Shown here piece by piece: positions 18,654 to 26,150 of a DNA stretch of 64,000 nucleotides. Position 1 is the stretch's first letter, and every line of letters begins with the position of its first letter. Made by a program: the position numbers and the translations under genes. The notes beneath the pieces are model-generated. The model saw only the letters and a list, made by a program, of their open reading frames with translations, searched no databases and was not told where the DNA came from. The stretch lies in NCBI GenBank assembly GCA_022510405.1, contig JAFLTP010000001.1, positions 89,193 through 153,192 of the forward strand, written 5' to 3'. This stretch comes from Muribaculaceae bacterium. GTDB taxonomy: Bacteria > Bacteroidota > Bacteroidia > Bacteroidales > Muribaculaceae.

Positions 18654-18989
18654 AATAACTTCATCTTTGGGAATCCAATACCAATCTCCGAAATGGATAT
18701 CAAGAACACATTTCATCGGTGTGTTAGGGTCCGTTTCTAATACCTGAATTTCTTCACCCCATATATACCCTTTTTTCTTTACCAATTCTCTCCAATAGTA
18801 ATTCTTCAACCAAGGTGCATACACATCACCCCAAGTAACCTTTCCATTCTTTTTTAAGATAGATTGGATTCTTTCACAGTCAATATTACAGAATGGATGA
18901 ATGGTTCTGGGTTCAAAATCGAATGTGTCATCGTATATGGAATTAAAATCCATATCACGCAAGCCTTTTGTCTTTTTCCCTCTTCTCAT
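18642..18989 (-). CDS. Small hypothetical protein
   Basis: 115 aa, basic N-terminus (MRRGKKTKG), then aromatic-rich body (WLKNYYWRELVKKKGYIWGE). No family recognised, no membrane segment. A second possible start lies at residue 13. It is 15 bases downstream of the 19005-19286 gene on the same strand and is likely cotranscribed with it. Its end overlaps the convergent winged-helix gene. Confidence 0.55.
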   Translation of the reverse strand: MRRGKKTKGLRDMDFNSIYDDTFDFEPRTIHPFCNIDCERIQSILKKNGKVTWGDVYAPWLKNYYWRELVKKKGYIWGEEIQVLETDPNTPMKCVLDIHFGDWYWIPKDEVISHH

Positions 18990-19004
18990 TTTATATCACC
19001 TTTT

Positions 19005-19286
19005 TTAATCTCCCCAGTAACTGATATCCCAACCCATTTTCTTATAGTCAGCATAGATTTTATATTCAACTTCTGCAATAAGTTCTCTTAGATTCCTTTC
19101 ATTCAGCTCATCATCAGTAAGAGTAACAGGTAGTTGCAATCCACAGTCACATTCTATGTAGTCGGTGTCTTCATTATACCAGTATCGCATATCAGGATGA
19201 AACTGCCAATGAAAAAAAGAAGGAATATTATCTCGATGAATCTTTTTCCACAGTTCTTTGATTTTTTCTTTCCTATTTATCTTCAT
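19005..19286 (-). CDS. Small hypothetical protein with CxC pair
   Basis: 93 aa, Trp/Tyr-rich, with a C-D-C-G motif near residue 49. No family recognised. It is first in a two-gene leftward unit with 18642-18989. An operator copy lies about 90 bases upstream (19376-19389), oriented toward this gene. Confidence 0.55.
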   Translation of the reverse strand: MKINRKEKIKELWKKIHRDNIPSFFHWQFHPDMRYWYNEDTDYIECDCGLQLPVTLTDDELNERNLRELIAEVEYKIYADYKKMGWDISYWGD

Positions 19287-19375
19287 TCTATATAATTACC
19301 TATTATACCTGCCGTAAAGGAAGTAATGGGATGTGAAATTATAATAAAGTAACCACTTAATAGAATTAAGTTTAG

Positions 19376-19389
19376 TCCATTTAGTCCAT
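19376..19389 (-). promoter_or_regulatory. Element-2 operator copy 2
   Basis: TCCATTTAGTCCAT with an extra half-site to its left (TTTAGTCCAT), giving a run of three TAGTCCAT-like units. It lies between the divergent genes 19286 (minus) and 19512 (plus). A plus-strand promoter (TTG, 20 bases, TATATTTG) lies about 15-45 bases to its right. Confidence 0.55.
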
Positions 19390-19511
19390 AATGACCAATT
19401 CAGTTGACGGTCTCGATAATTCCCAATATATTTGCATGTAATTACCTATAGATTAATAATTTAAGAATAATATAAAAGTAGTTTCTGTTACTCTCAATTT
19501 TTATTTGAAAA

Positions 19512-19715
19512 ATGGATGAATTGAAAACTTGGCAAACTCATAGTGTAAAACACAAAGTTGCTGCATTGCTAATGACGGATGGTATTCCTTTCTCTTTTGA
19601 TGAAGAGACCGGTATTTCTTTTACAGCACCGGAGTTTTATGTTGAGAGATTGAAAGAAAGACTTGTAAATTGTTATGGATGTTCTTTGAAGCCGATATTT
19701 AATGAATTAAAGTGA
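19512..19715 (+). CDS. Small hypothetical protein
   Basis: 67 aa, starts MDELKTWQTH, no family recognised. A promoter (TTGAC at about 19404 and TATATTTG at about 19427) gives a leader of about 70 bases. The next gene starts 6 bases after its stop, so the two are an operon. Confidence 0.55.
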   Translation: MDELKTWQTHSVKHKVAALLMTDGIPFSFDEETGISFTAPEFYVERLKERLVNCYGCSLKPIFNELK

Positions 19716-19721
19716 TGGTCC

Positions 19722-20096
19722 ATGGATAGCGAAGTAATAAAGATTAGTGATACTAACCGAGAAGAAATTTTTAACGAAGCATATAATGGCAGTTATTATA
19801 CGATAACTGGTTGTGGTGGGAATCTTGAAGAATGGGTAAATGGCTATATTAAGGAACTTGAAAAATTAGAGATTGGTAAGCCAATTCAATTCATGACTTT
19901 TAAAGGGTCTGATATGAATGTGTATTACAATCTGCATGGAAATAAGGCTTATCAAGATGACCTGACTTTTTTAATGTTTCCTTTAGATAATCTACATATG
20001 GGGAAATTGGTCGTATTTAAACTTAGAATGGGTGATCGATGGTTCGATGATATAATAGATAATAATAAACCGGATGGAGAAGAAATTGAAGATTAA
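19722..20096 (+). CDS. Hypothetical protein, second gene of small operon
   Basis: 124 aa, acidic, with a glycine-rich turn GCGGNLEEWVNGY near residues 31-43. It has no signal peptide or membrane segment, and I do not recognise the family. Seven bases separate it from 19512-19715. It is followed by an operator copy and a structured RNA. Confidence 0.6.
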   Translation: MDSEVIKISDTNREEIFNEAYNGSYYTITGCGGNLEEWVNGYIKELEKLEIGKPIQFMTFKGSDMNVYYNLHGNKAYQDDLTFLMFPLDNLHMGKLVVFKLRMGDRWFDDIIDNNKPDGEEIED

Positions 20097-20113
20097 GGTT
20101 GATTTGCTTTTAG

Positions 20114-20127
20114 TCCATTTAGTCCAT
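20114..20127. promoter_or_regulatory. Element-2 operator copy 3
   Basis: TCCATTTAGTCCAT preceded by TTTAG, about 27 bases upstream of a TAAATTTG box (about 20154) that could start the structured RNA to its right. Orientation is opposite to that at most target genes but the same as at the regulator gene. Confidence 0.5.
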
Positions 20128-20164
20128 ATTGAAAAATATCAAGAATTAATGTCTTAAATTTGCA

Positions 20165-20641
20165 AAGGATTTCTAAGAAGTTGATATGAATTAGAATTAT
20201 TTCTTTCATGAATCTGGCTAGATACAACAACTCTAAGGAAAAACCGGTTTTATCCGAGGCTTGCCATCTAACAGTAGGGATACCCAAACTAGGATTAGGA
20301 ACATTACCGGAGAAAGACTCTGAATAATCTGGCCCGGTCTTTCGTTGAAGGTGATTTAATAAGGTTGTGCTGCAACATCGGCGGTGTGCCAGAGATGAAA
20401 AGTAAGTACAGGCAACCTTAAAAAACTGAATGGCTTCTGCGAGCCAAGATAGAGGTTAATGACCCTCGTGATGGTTCCCTAATCATTCAGCCATAAAATC
20501 ATCAAAGCTGCGAACGGCTTATCAGGAGCCTTTTAATACCAAGAGTAATCTTGTGGGTGGTACGGTTGATGATTTTACTTGGGGATTCCTGTTGCGGAGG
20601 AGGTAACAGCCCTCCGAGTCAGGAAACCCCAAGTTTTTTTT
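20165..20641 (+). ncRNA. Large structured RNA of unknown class with intrinsic terminator
   Basis: No reading frame, but dense pairing on the plus strand. Stems include AAGGTTG (20361) with CAACCTT (20413), CTGAATG (20426) with CATTCAG (20484) enclosing GGCT/AGCC and GAGG/CCTC hairpins, and AAAATCATCAA (20495) with TTGATGATTTT (20566). A strong final hairpin (ACTTGGGG 20577 / CCCCAAGT 20627, with TTCCTG/CAGGAA and GGAGG/CCTCC inside) is followed by eight T. A TAAATTTG box near 20154 gives a likely start about 20165. It is not tmRNA, RNase P, SRP or a recognisable intron from what I can see. The next gene is a serine recombinase. Confidence 0.65.
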
Positions 20642-21093
20642 AATGACAGAACAAGACGAAGGCTTGAGTGGAGATTTTTTCTGCCTAACGTCTTTATCTA
20701 TGTCATCAGGTCAATAAGCCTTAGTGTCTATAAGACTGCTTATATAGTTTGACCGAATGGCATTTTTATATTTCATCAAAAATTATCGGAATTATTATTT
20801 TCAGTCATGTACTTTTAGATTAAACTGAAATTTTCCGACAAAAATTTTAACATTTGTCCCCATATTAGTCAAAGAGAAAACGCTGGACAATTTCAAAAGT
20901 GTATTCAACCCGGATTATAGACTTTTTTGTGGACACTTTTATTCTGAATACATTTTACCTCAAAACGGAATTTTATAATTGATGAAGAGTGCTTTCTCTA
21001 TGAGATTAACTAATTTTTATTCCGCTGAATTAATTCCATGTTTTCTGGTTTTAATGGTTCAGATCTTTTACCTTAGCTTATATATCCTATAAA
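20642..21093. other. Inverted repeats between structured RNA and serine recombinase (possible res site)
   Basis: Two large imperfect inverted repeats: ATGACA (20643) with TGTCAT (20701), enclosing GACG/CGTC; and GGTCAA (20709) with TTTGACC (20748), enclosing AAGC/GCTT. They sit about 340-450 bases upstream of the recombinase start and could be its binding sites, or the tail of the RNA transcript. The remaining ~330 bases are AT-rich with no gene. Confidence 0.4.
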
Positions 21094-21726
21094 ATGAGAA
21101 GTGCAGTCATATATGCCAGGGTTTCATCCAGTGGGGATAGGCAATCAACCGATAGACAGGTCTTTGACTTGAGAGAATTTGCCAACAGAAATGAGTATCA
21201 AATAATCAAAATATTTGATGAGCATATATCTGGAGCCAAGAAGAATGAAGAGAGACCGGTTCTTCAAGAATGTCTTGATTTCTGTGAAACCGATAAAATC
21301 GATATAATTCTTGTTTCAGAATTAAGTCGTTTAGGTCGCAATGTAGATGAAGTATTGGCAACAGTGAAACGATGCAAGGACCATAAAATCAATATCCATT
21401 TTCAGAAAGAGGGATTATCTCTGTTCCAACCGAACGGCTCAAAGAATCCTTTTCTTAATATCTTCATCAGTATATTAGGAACCGTCGCTGAAATGGAAAG
21501 GGAGAATATATATTTCAGGCTAAAGTCTGGAAGGGATAAATTTGTAGCCGATGGTGGAAAACTTGGAAGAAAGGAGGGTTCAACCAAAAGCAAGGAGCAA
21601 AAAGCCGAAGAATATAAGAATGTTTTACGAGAACTCCGGAGGGGTACATCTGTTCGCAGGACAGCAAAATTGTGTGATATTTCGCATTCGACTGTGGAAA
21701 GACTAAAAAAAGAATTTGAACTATAG
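21094..21726 (+). CDS. Serine recombinase (resolvase/invertase family)
   Basis: 210 aa. N-terminal catalytic domain with YARVSSSGD (nucleophile Ser near residue 11-12), the conserved SELSRLGR (about 70-77) and AEMERENIYFRLKSG (about 130-144). A short C-terminal HTH (SVRRTAKLCDISHSTVERL) binds DNA. Size fits small resolvases rather than large serine integrases. It would resolve dimers or invert DNA at res-like sites. A homologue lies in element 1 (60086). No invertible promoter with long inverted repeats is evident nearby. Confidence 0.92.
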   Translation: MRSAVIYARVSSSGDRQSTDRQVFDLREFANRNEYQIIKIFDEHISGAKKNEERPVLQECLDFCETDKIDIILVSELSRLGRNVDEVLATVKRCKDHKINIHFQKEGLSLFQPNGSKNPFLNIFISILGTVAEMERENIYFRLKSGRDKFVADGGKLGRKEGSTKSKEQKAEEYKNVLRELRRGTSVRRTAKLCDISHSTVERLKKEFEL

Positions 21727-22075
21727 CTTTCTTTTGAAAATTAGAACTTTATAAATGAAGGAGAGTTGGTTGACTCTCCTACTGTCGTATAACACACCTA
21801 TTAGACAATAAATAGGCTCCTCCGTTGTCATCCTGTACGAAATAATTCTTTTTTCTCTTTAGTAAAAATCCAATTATTAATAGTTTTTATTATTTGGAGT
21901 GAAGATAGATTAGACTTTGGCTTTCTAAGATATACAACTCAAAATTGCTGCTAACATTAATAGATTAATCTAATAATCACTTTCTTTCAAAGGAGAATCA
22001 TTCTAAATATCTGAATAATAGCAAGTTATGCTATTATTGCTTGCAATGATTTTCTATTCAAATTGTTTTTTTATG
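21727..22075. other. Intergenic stretch with two hairpins
   Basis: About 350 bases. GGAGAGT/ACTCTCC (about 21761-21780) may terminate the recombinase transcript. A perfect AATAATAGCA/TGCTATTATT hairpin lies near 22015-22040, just past the stop of the leftward gene at 22076. No gene seen. Confidence 0.4.
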
Positions 22076-22543
22076 TTATTTATCCTCTTTGGAAGAAGTG
22101 CTATAAAATCTGAATGGCACATCATCGACATAAAAATAGAAAAGCATGCCTAAGTAATCAATAATGGCTTCCTGATGATTTAAATCCTCCACTAAAATGA
22201 TCCATTGTTGTTCATTGTCCGGGTCTATCTCATTACCTGTTGTGTAGGATACCAACTCGAATTTTAAATGTGAAGGTTCAGTCATTTGAATTTTATAATT
22301 TAACTTGATAAAATCTCCTTCCTGTTCAATATCATCTTGAGTACCAAAATATCTTTCCACTTCATCAAGGCCTACCATAGTCTTGTTTGGTTCTCCAAAA
22401 AGATATATCATGGCTTCGTTTGTAGTCTCAAAATAACTACTAGAAAGTTTACCATCAAAATTATCCGTTTCCTGTAATATTATATGTTTGCGGAAATTAT
22501 TATGAGGTTCTTTAATTTCAGAAGATTGAGGAAATTTCTCCAT
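22076..22543 (-). CDS. Hypothetical protein
   Basis: 155 aa from the ATG at 22543. Upstream extension to 22696 would run through the preceding gene, so this start is chosen, 10 bases after that gene's stop. Acidic, beta-rich look, no recognised domain, no signal peptide. It is last in a leftward series (24257, 23627, 23132, 22543) with gaps of 3-25 bases, so probably one operon. Confidence 0.6.
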   Translation of the reverse strand: MEKFPQSSEIKEPHNNFRKHIILQETDNFDGKLSSSYFETTNEAMIYLFGEPNKTMVGLDEVERYFGTQDDIEQEGDFIKLNYKIQMTEPSHLKFELVSYTTGNEIDPDNEQQWIILVEDLNHQEAIIDYLGMLFYFYVDDVPFRFYSTSSKEDK

Positions 22544-22553
22544 AAATATAAAT

Positions 22554-23132
22554 TTAGAACAATTTTGATTTCTTTTTTCTATCAATCTCTTCATCCCACT
22601 TTTGAATTTTCTCATAAAGTTCCCAGGGGATATAGATTCTGCCATATTTATCCCGTGTCTCAGGTTCCTTCTCAATCGGGTATCTTGGGAATTCATCTCT
22701 CCTTATCCACCACTGCCACCATTTTTTATGATCATATCTTTGGTGAGCCTCAATCATGTGTTTTCCATAACCAAGATAATATGCATCTTGATTTATTATA
22801 TCTTGTTGGGTCAAAACCGGATCGGGTAATAGATTTTCTGAGTCATCTACTAATGCCGGGTCAAACTCATTCAGTGGATTTTCCACCATGAATTCATCAT
22901 CTGAATAATCCGGTTCATCTGGGATGATAGTGTCATCATATTTTACAGCCCACTGGCCATGTTTTCTGTGTTCAGGCATCCATCCTTTCGGTTTTCCATA
23001 ATACTCTATCTCACTATTTGGACGGTTTTGAATCCATATATTATAATCAGTTTCAATATTACCCTTTTCATCGACCCAGTGAGAAGCAAGACCATAAAAG
23101 GGTGCTGGATCTTTATCCTTATAATTTGACAT
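22554..23132 (-). CDS. Hypothetical acidic protein, Trp-rich
   Basis: 192 aa. N-terminal half has short motifs with Trp/Tyr (DPAPFYGLASHWVDEKGN) and a strongly acidic middle; the C-terminal part has KKWWQWWIRRDEFP. The N-terminal layout resembles that of the protein at 30917-31522 (short peptide, then WGTKDKDGK), which may point to a shared small beta domain. No enzyme motif. Starts 3 bases after the LRR gene at 23136-23627. Confidence 0.6.
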   Translation of the reverse strand: MSNYKDKDPAPFYGLASHWVDEKGNIETDYNIWIQNRPNSEIEYYGKPKGWMPEHRKHGQWAVKYDDTIIPDEPDYSDDEFMVENPLNEFDPALVDDSENLLPDPVLTQQDIINQDAYYLGYGKHMIEAHQRYDHKKWWQWWIRRDEFPRYPIEKEPETRDKYGRIYIPWELYEKIQKWDEEIDRKKKSKLF

Positions 23133-23135
23133 AAT

Positions 23136-23627
23136 CTATAATTGCGTTAAATCCTCTATTTTATATTCTTTACCGGTGGCTCTGTCTTCAAGAATAACAT
23201 CTGGATTACATCCATTAAATACTTCTTCATTTAGATTGAATCCTTCTGTATTAGAGTTAGATTCCTTTAAATTTTCGTATACAATCTTTTTCAGACTTTT
23301 GCAACCATAAAAAAGGTTAGGCAAGAAAATCTTAACTGAAGAAGGAATTTCAATGTATTCCAAATTTAAGCAATGTTCAAAGGTCGAGCGGAGTAACCTA
23401 TCAATGGTATTTGGAATTACAATTTTTCTAAGATTACTACACCATTCAAATCCCTCTAAAGGAATATAATTTACAGTATAATCCACTCCTTTAACTGTAA
23501 GGACAGCCGGTATGATTGCTTCCTCTAAAGTGCTTGAATAAACTTCATCACAACAAACAGAGGCTGTTCTTTCTTTTTTATTCAACCTGTATTCCAAGCC
23601 ATCTTTCATAGCGATATATTCTTTCAT
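23136..23627 (-). CDS. BspA-type leucine-rich repeat protein (LRR_5)
   Basis: 163 aa. Contains repeats of the BspA/LRR_5 kind (NLRKIVIPNTI, NLEYIEIPSSV, SLKKIVYENL). The N-terminus (LEYRLNKKERTASVCCDEV) matches the start of the LRR region in the kinase at 15945 (LQYRFFKSEKTISVCCHEE). So this is a kinase-free version of the same domain. It has no signal peptide and is likely cytoplasmic. Such repeats mediate protein binding; here perhaps with the kinase. Confidence 0.8.
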   Translation of the reverse strand: MKEYIAMKDGLEYRLNKKERTASVCCDEVYSSTLEEAIIPAVLTVKGVDYTVNYIPLEGFEWCSNLRKIVIPNTIDRLLRSTFEHCLNLEYIEIPSSVKIFLPNLFYGCKSLKKIVYENLKESNSNTEGFNLNEEVFNGCNPDVILEDRATGKEYKIEDLTQL

Positions 23628-23651
23628 ACCAAAAGCCTACAACTATATCAT

Positions 23652-24257
23652 TCAATAATAGTAATGTCTGTCAAAAGCCTTGTCGAGAATAATCTGGTTT
23701 TCTGGCTGTGACTTCCACTGGTCATACATGCCGTTTGAATAATTTTTTATTCTCAAGGTTATCTTACGACCATTCTTAATGACTTCCACATCATAAGGGG
23801 TCAGGTAGTAAAATTCATCTATATCACCATCATAAAAGCTCATCTGACCTCTTCCTGTAAGCATCATATTGTCAGCCCTCGCTCCACATTTGTTACATAT
23901 TCCGAATATACCGGATGGAACCTCAATCGTGCCTTCATTGTCGCCAAAGCCATAAAAACATCTGGGACATCTTGCATCAAATGCTGTAAACCAACCCCCA
24001 TATATCTGCACTACATAGATTCCATGTGATTTACCATTATGGAGATATCTGTTGTTAGGAATGAAAACCCATCCTGCTTCTTCATAAAGCATATTATGAT
24101 GAGATTTGTCGGTGTCGTGCATTTCAGCATTTGCAGTGTCCACAGATATTTCGAATATCCCGATCATTGGTTTATCAGGGTCGAATGTCTGGGCAATCCC
24201 TGCATTAATAAATATAATCAATTCCATTAAAACACTGACAAAATACTTTCCTTTCAT
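23652..24257 (-). CDS. Exported protein with four-cysteine, Rieske-like zinc/iron site
   Basis: 201 aa. An N-terminal signal peptide (hydrophobic MELIIFINAGIAQ) suggests export. Two CxxC pairs, CPRC (about 96-99) and CNKC (about 121-124), are followed by GARADN...TGRGQM and PYDVEVIKNGRKITLRI. This order of motifs and the final strand resemble the Rieske fold, except that both metal ligands pairs are cysteines, so a zinc or rubredoxin-like site is more likely than 2Fe-2S. First gene of the leftward set ending at 22076. Confidence 0.65.
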   Translation of the reverse strand: MKGKYFVSVLMELIIFINAGIAQTFDPDKPMIGIFEISVDTANAEMHDTDKSHHNMLYEEAGWVFIPNNRYLHNGKSHGIYVVQIYGGWFTAFDARCPRCFYGFGDNEGTIEVPSGIFGICNKCGARADNMMLTGRGQMSFYDGDIDEFYYLTPYDVEVIKNGRKITLRIKNYSNGMYDQWKSQPENQIILDKAFDRHYYY

Positions 24258-24272
24258 GAATTTTTAATTGAT

Positions 24273-24824
24273 TTAATTCATACTTAATTCTTTTAACATA
24301 ATAATATCATTATCACCTTTAAATGAAAGAGATGGTCTGAAACTCAATTCTTCTTGTAAATTCCAATCTAATATCTTTACGTATAATTCTCTAAACTTAT
24401 CATCAGAATATATGAACTTGAATATCTTATAAATGACTTGTTTGATCTCCTTTATTGTTACGAATTGACATATAACATTTACTGTGCTATATTCACATCG
24501 AGGTGCTATATTATTACTATGTGTAACTTTGGCTTTGATTTCCCTTCTCCATTTATCATTCGGCATAGTTAGATATTGATACAACTGTAGAGCGTTGATA
24601 TTTTCATTTTCTTTATATCTCCGTTCTATGTGCAGATAGAACACTTTATCAAGGTAGCAACCGGTTTTTCTGAATCTTGTTGTAATATTCAAATCCATTT
24701 CACGACCTCTTACTGCTTTATCTCTTGTATATACATGAATAAAGAAATCTTTACAGTTTTCAGTATTAGAGTTTTCGTTGATAAAATCTAATGCCTTGGT
24801 TAGTGCGGAAATGTTTACGTTCAT
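24273..24824 (-). CDS. Hypothetical protein, paralogue of 25475-25969
   Basis: 183 aa from ATG 24824; a longer TTG start overlaps a TATTTTTG promoter box (24846-24853), so it is rejected. It shares layout and motifs with the protein at 25475 (an N-terminal A-x-DFI-x-EN, and C-terminal YSDD...LY...L near the end). Family unknown. An operator variant (24889) lies about 65 bases upstream. Helical and beta mixture, no export signal. Confidence 0.6.
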   Translation of the reverse strand: MNVNISALTKALDFINENSNTENCKDFFIHVYTRDKAVRGREMDLNITTRFRKTGCYLDKVFYLHIERRYKENENINALQLYQYLTMPNDKWRREIKAKVTHSNNIAPRCEYSTVNVICQFVTIKEIKQVIYKIFKFIYSDDKFRELYVKILDWNLQEELSFRPSLSFKGDNDIIMLKELSMN

Positions 24825-24888
24825 ATTCGTTTCAGTTTTGTTTCGCAAAAATAGATGGAATAAATGAATAAACGAAGAAATAGGTCAG

Positions 24889-24902
24889 TCCATAAAGTCC
24901 AC
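24889..24902 (-). promoter_or_regulatory. Element-2 operator copy 4 (variant)
   Basis: TCCATAAAGTCCAC; toward the gene at 24824 it reads GTGGACTTTATGGA. Forms an inverted pair with copy 5 at 24919. Confidence 0.5.
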
Positions 24903-24918
24903 TTATAATCAAACTTTT

Positions 24919-24932
24919 ATGGACTAAATGGA
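24919..24932 (+). promoter_or_regulatory. Element-2 operator copy 5
   Basis: ATGGACTAAATGGA followed by CTTT at the -33 position and, 20 bases on, a TAGGTTTG -7 box; drives the small membrane protein gene at 24989. Confidence 0.65.
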
Positions 24933-24988
24933 CTTTAAAAAATCATTTTATCTGATTAGGTTTGCACAAACTTTTAAACGTTACGAAT

Positions 24989-25126
24989 ATGTTCTGGTGG
25001 GGTTTAGCAATTTTAATGGCAATAGCCGTAGCATTATTGGCATTAGGAGGAATTCTCTATTTCGTTTTTTACTTCTTAAGCGAACTGGGTCAGTTTATTC
25101 TCGAAATGATATTTGATAGGGATTAA
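24989..25126 (+). CDS. Small membrane protein (45 aa)
   Basis: Begins MFWWGLAILM and is one hydrophobic transmembrane helix ending in a short acidic tail. It has a promoter with TAGGTTTG and an operator directly at the -33 region, and its own terminator follows. A second small protein with the same plan (MIWWLIA..., 38 aa) is at 28974, also behind an operator. Paired conservation of start, length, promoter and operator supports that both are real. Type I toxin-like or kinase/LRR partner roles are possible, but unproven. Confidence 0.7.
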   Translation: MFWWGLAILMAIAVALLALGGILYFVFYFLSELGQFILEMIFDRD

Positions 25127-25130
25127 AATT

Positions 25131-25167
25131 AAGAGGGTATGAGTTTTACAGTTCATACCCTCTTTAA
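25131..25167 (+). terminator. Terminator shared by convergent small genes
   Basis: Perfect 12-bp stem AAGAGGGTATGA / TCATACCCTCTT with a 10-base loop, followed by TT(T)AAAA; could act both ways between 25126 and 25187. Confidence 0.65.
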
Positions 25168-25184
25168 AATTGCGTAAAAATGCT

Positions 25185-25337
25185 TTACATCCTTTCTACC
25201 TTGTAGATTGTTCGGGCGCCACCCTCGTAAGCGATAGTCTTTTTGAATTTTGCAATAGCATCAGCCTCTGATGAAGCGTCTACATGGTACTCTTGATTGT
25301 TTTGGTCAACCCCAAAACGAACTCTATACATTGCCAT
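25185..25337 (-). CDS. Small protein (50 aa)
   Basis: Starts MAMYRVRFGV and ends YKVERM; beta-alpha composition with a helix SSEADAIAKFKK, like many small DUFs of about 50 residues in Bacteroidales. No function known. Its promoter (TTG, 19 bases, TAATTTTG) lies about 65-95 bases upstream, and an operator copy (25457) lies about 13 bases before the TTG. The leader contains an inverted repeat CATGCCGG...CCGGCATG. Confidence 0.65.
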   Translation of the reverse strand: MAMYRVRFGVDQNNQEYHVDASSEADAIAKFKKTIAYEGGARTIYKVERM

Positions 25338-25456
25338 ACTGGTAAAATTTATGCATGTATTTAAACATGCCGGTTAAAATTAATATATCCGGACACTCTT
25401 TAATCCGGCATGGCAAAATTAAAACCTCATTTACAAAACACAACAAATTTTTCTAA

Positions 25457-25470
25457 TCCATTTAGTCCAT
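25457..25470 (-). promoter_or_regulatory. Element-2 operator copy 6
   Basis: ATGGACTAAATGGA toward the 50-aa gene at 25337, upstream of a TTG / 19 / TAATTTTG promoter. It is only 4 bases from the stop of the upstream gene. Confidence 0.6.
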
Positions 25471-25474
25471 TTGC

Positions 25475-25969
25475 TTACATGCTATAAAACTCTTCTACGA
25501 CATCAGGATCTTCTAAAAGCATTAAGTAAATATTGCTAATATAGTCATCAGGGTATAATGTAGAAATAAGTAATATCAGGAATTGTTTCAGATTATCTGG
25601 ACAAATGTCATATAGATGAAGAGAAAACTCAGAAGTATGGGATTTGTAAATCTTCTTATCATTTATTCTGATTTCCCAATAAGTGCCCTTTATACATTCA
25701 GGAGTTTTTAAAGTCAACAGATTATAAAATTGAGATAAACTGTTTTTCTCAGAGAAATCAGAAGTTCGTTTAAACTGGATTTCAAAAAATCTTTCCTTAC
25801 AATATTCTGAAATAGATCCGTTAGTAATGATTAATTTCAATGGAGCCGGAGTATCAATGATTGCTTGGTTTATTGAAACAAGAAGTGTTAGTTCCGGCAT
25901 ATCCTCATAGGTGTAATTTTCTATGATATAATCAATACCTCTATCAATGGCTGAGTAAACTTCTGACAT
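25475..25969 (-). CDS. Hypothetical protein, paralogue of 24273-24824
   Basis: 164 aa, starts MSEVYSAIDRGIDYIIENY. Shares the N-terminal helix pattern and a C-terminal YPDD...IYLMLLEDPD stretch with its paralogue. No recognised family, no export signal or membrane segment. The duplicated pair brackets two small genes. Confidence 0.6.
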   Translation of the reverse strand: MSEVYSAIDRGIDYIIENYTYEDMPELTLLVSINQAIIDTPAPLKLIITNGSISEYCKERFFEIQFKRTSDFSEKNSLSQFYNLLTLKTPECIKGTYWEIRINDKKIYKSHTSEFSLHLYDICPDNLKQFLILLISTLYPDDYISNIYLMLLEDPDVVEEFYSM

Positions 25970-26150
25970 ACATGTTAAAGGTTATCTTTTAAGAATCCAA
26001 GAAAGGTAAATTGGTTTAAAATTATTTAAATTTTAGGATTAAATTACCCCCTTTATCATAGGCCGGAAAATCTGGTATGTTCCTATAATTTCTTACATCT
26101 GTAGATTTATCAGTTAACGTATTATCTCTATAAAAGGAGTCTCGTTAAAA

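Noticed and set aside
24928..25116. 62-codon frame overlapping the small membrane protein gene
   Set aside because: It starts within the operator and overlaps the better-supported 45-aa gene in another frame.
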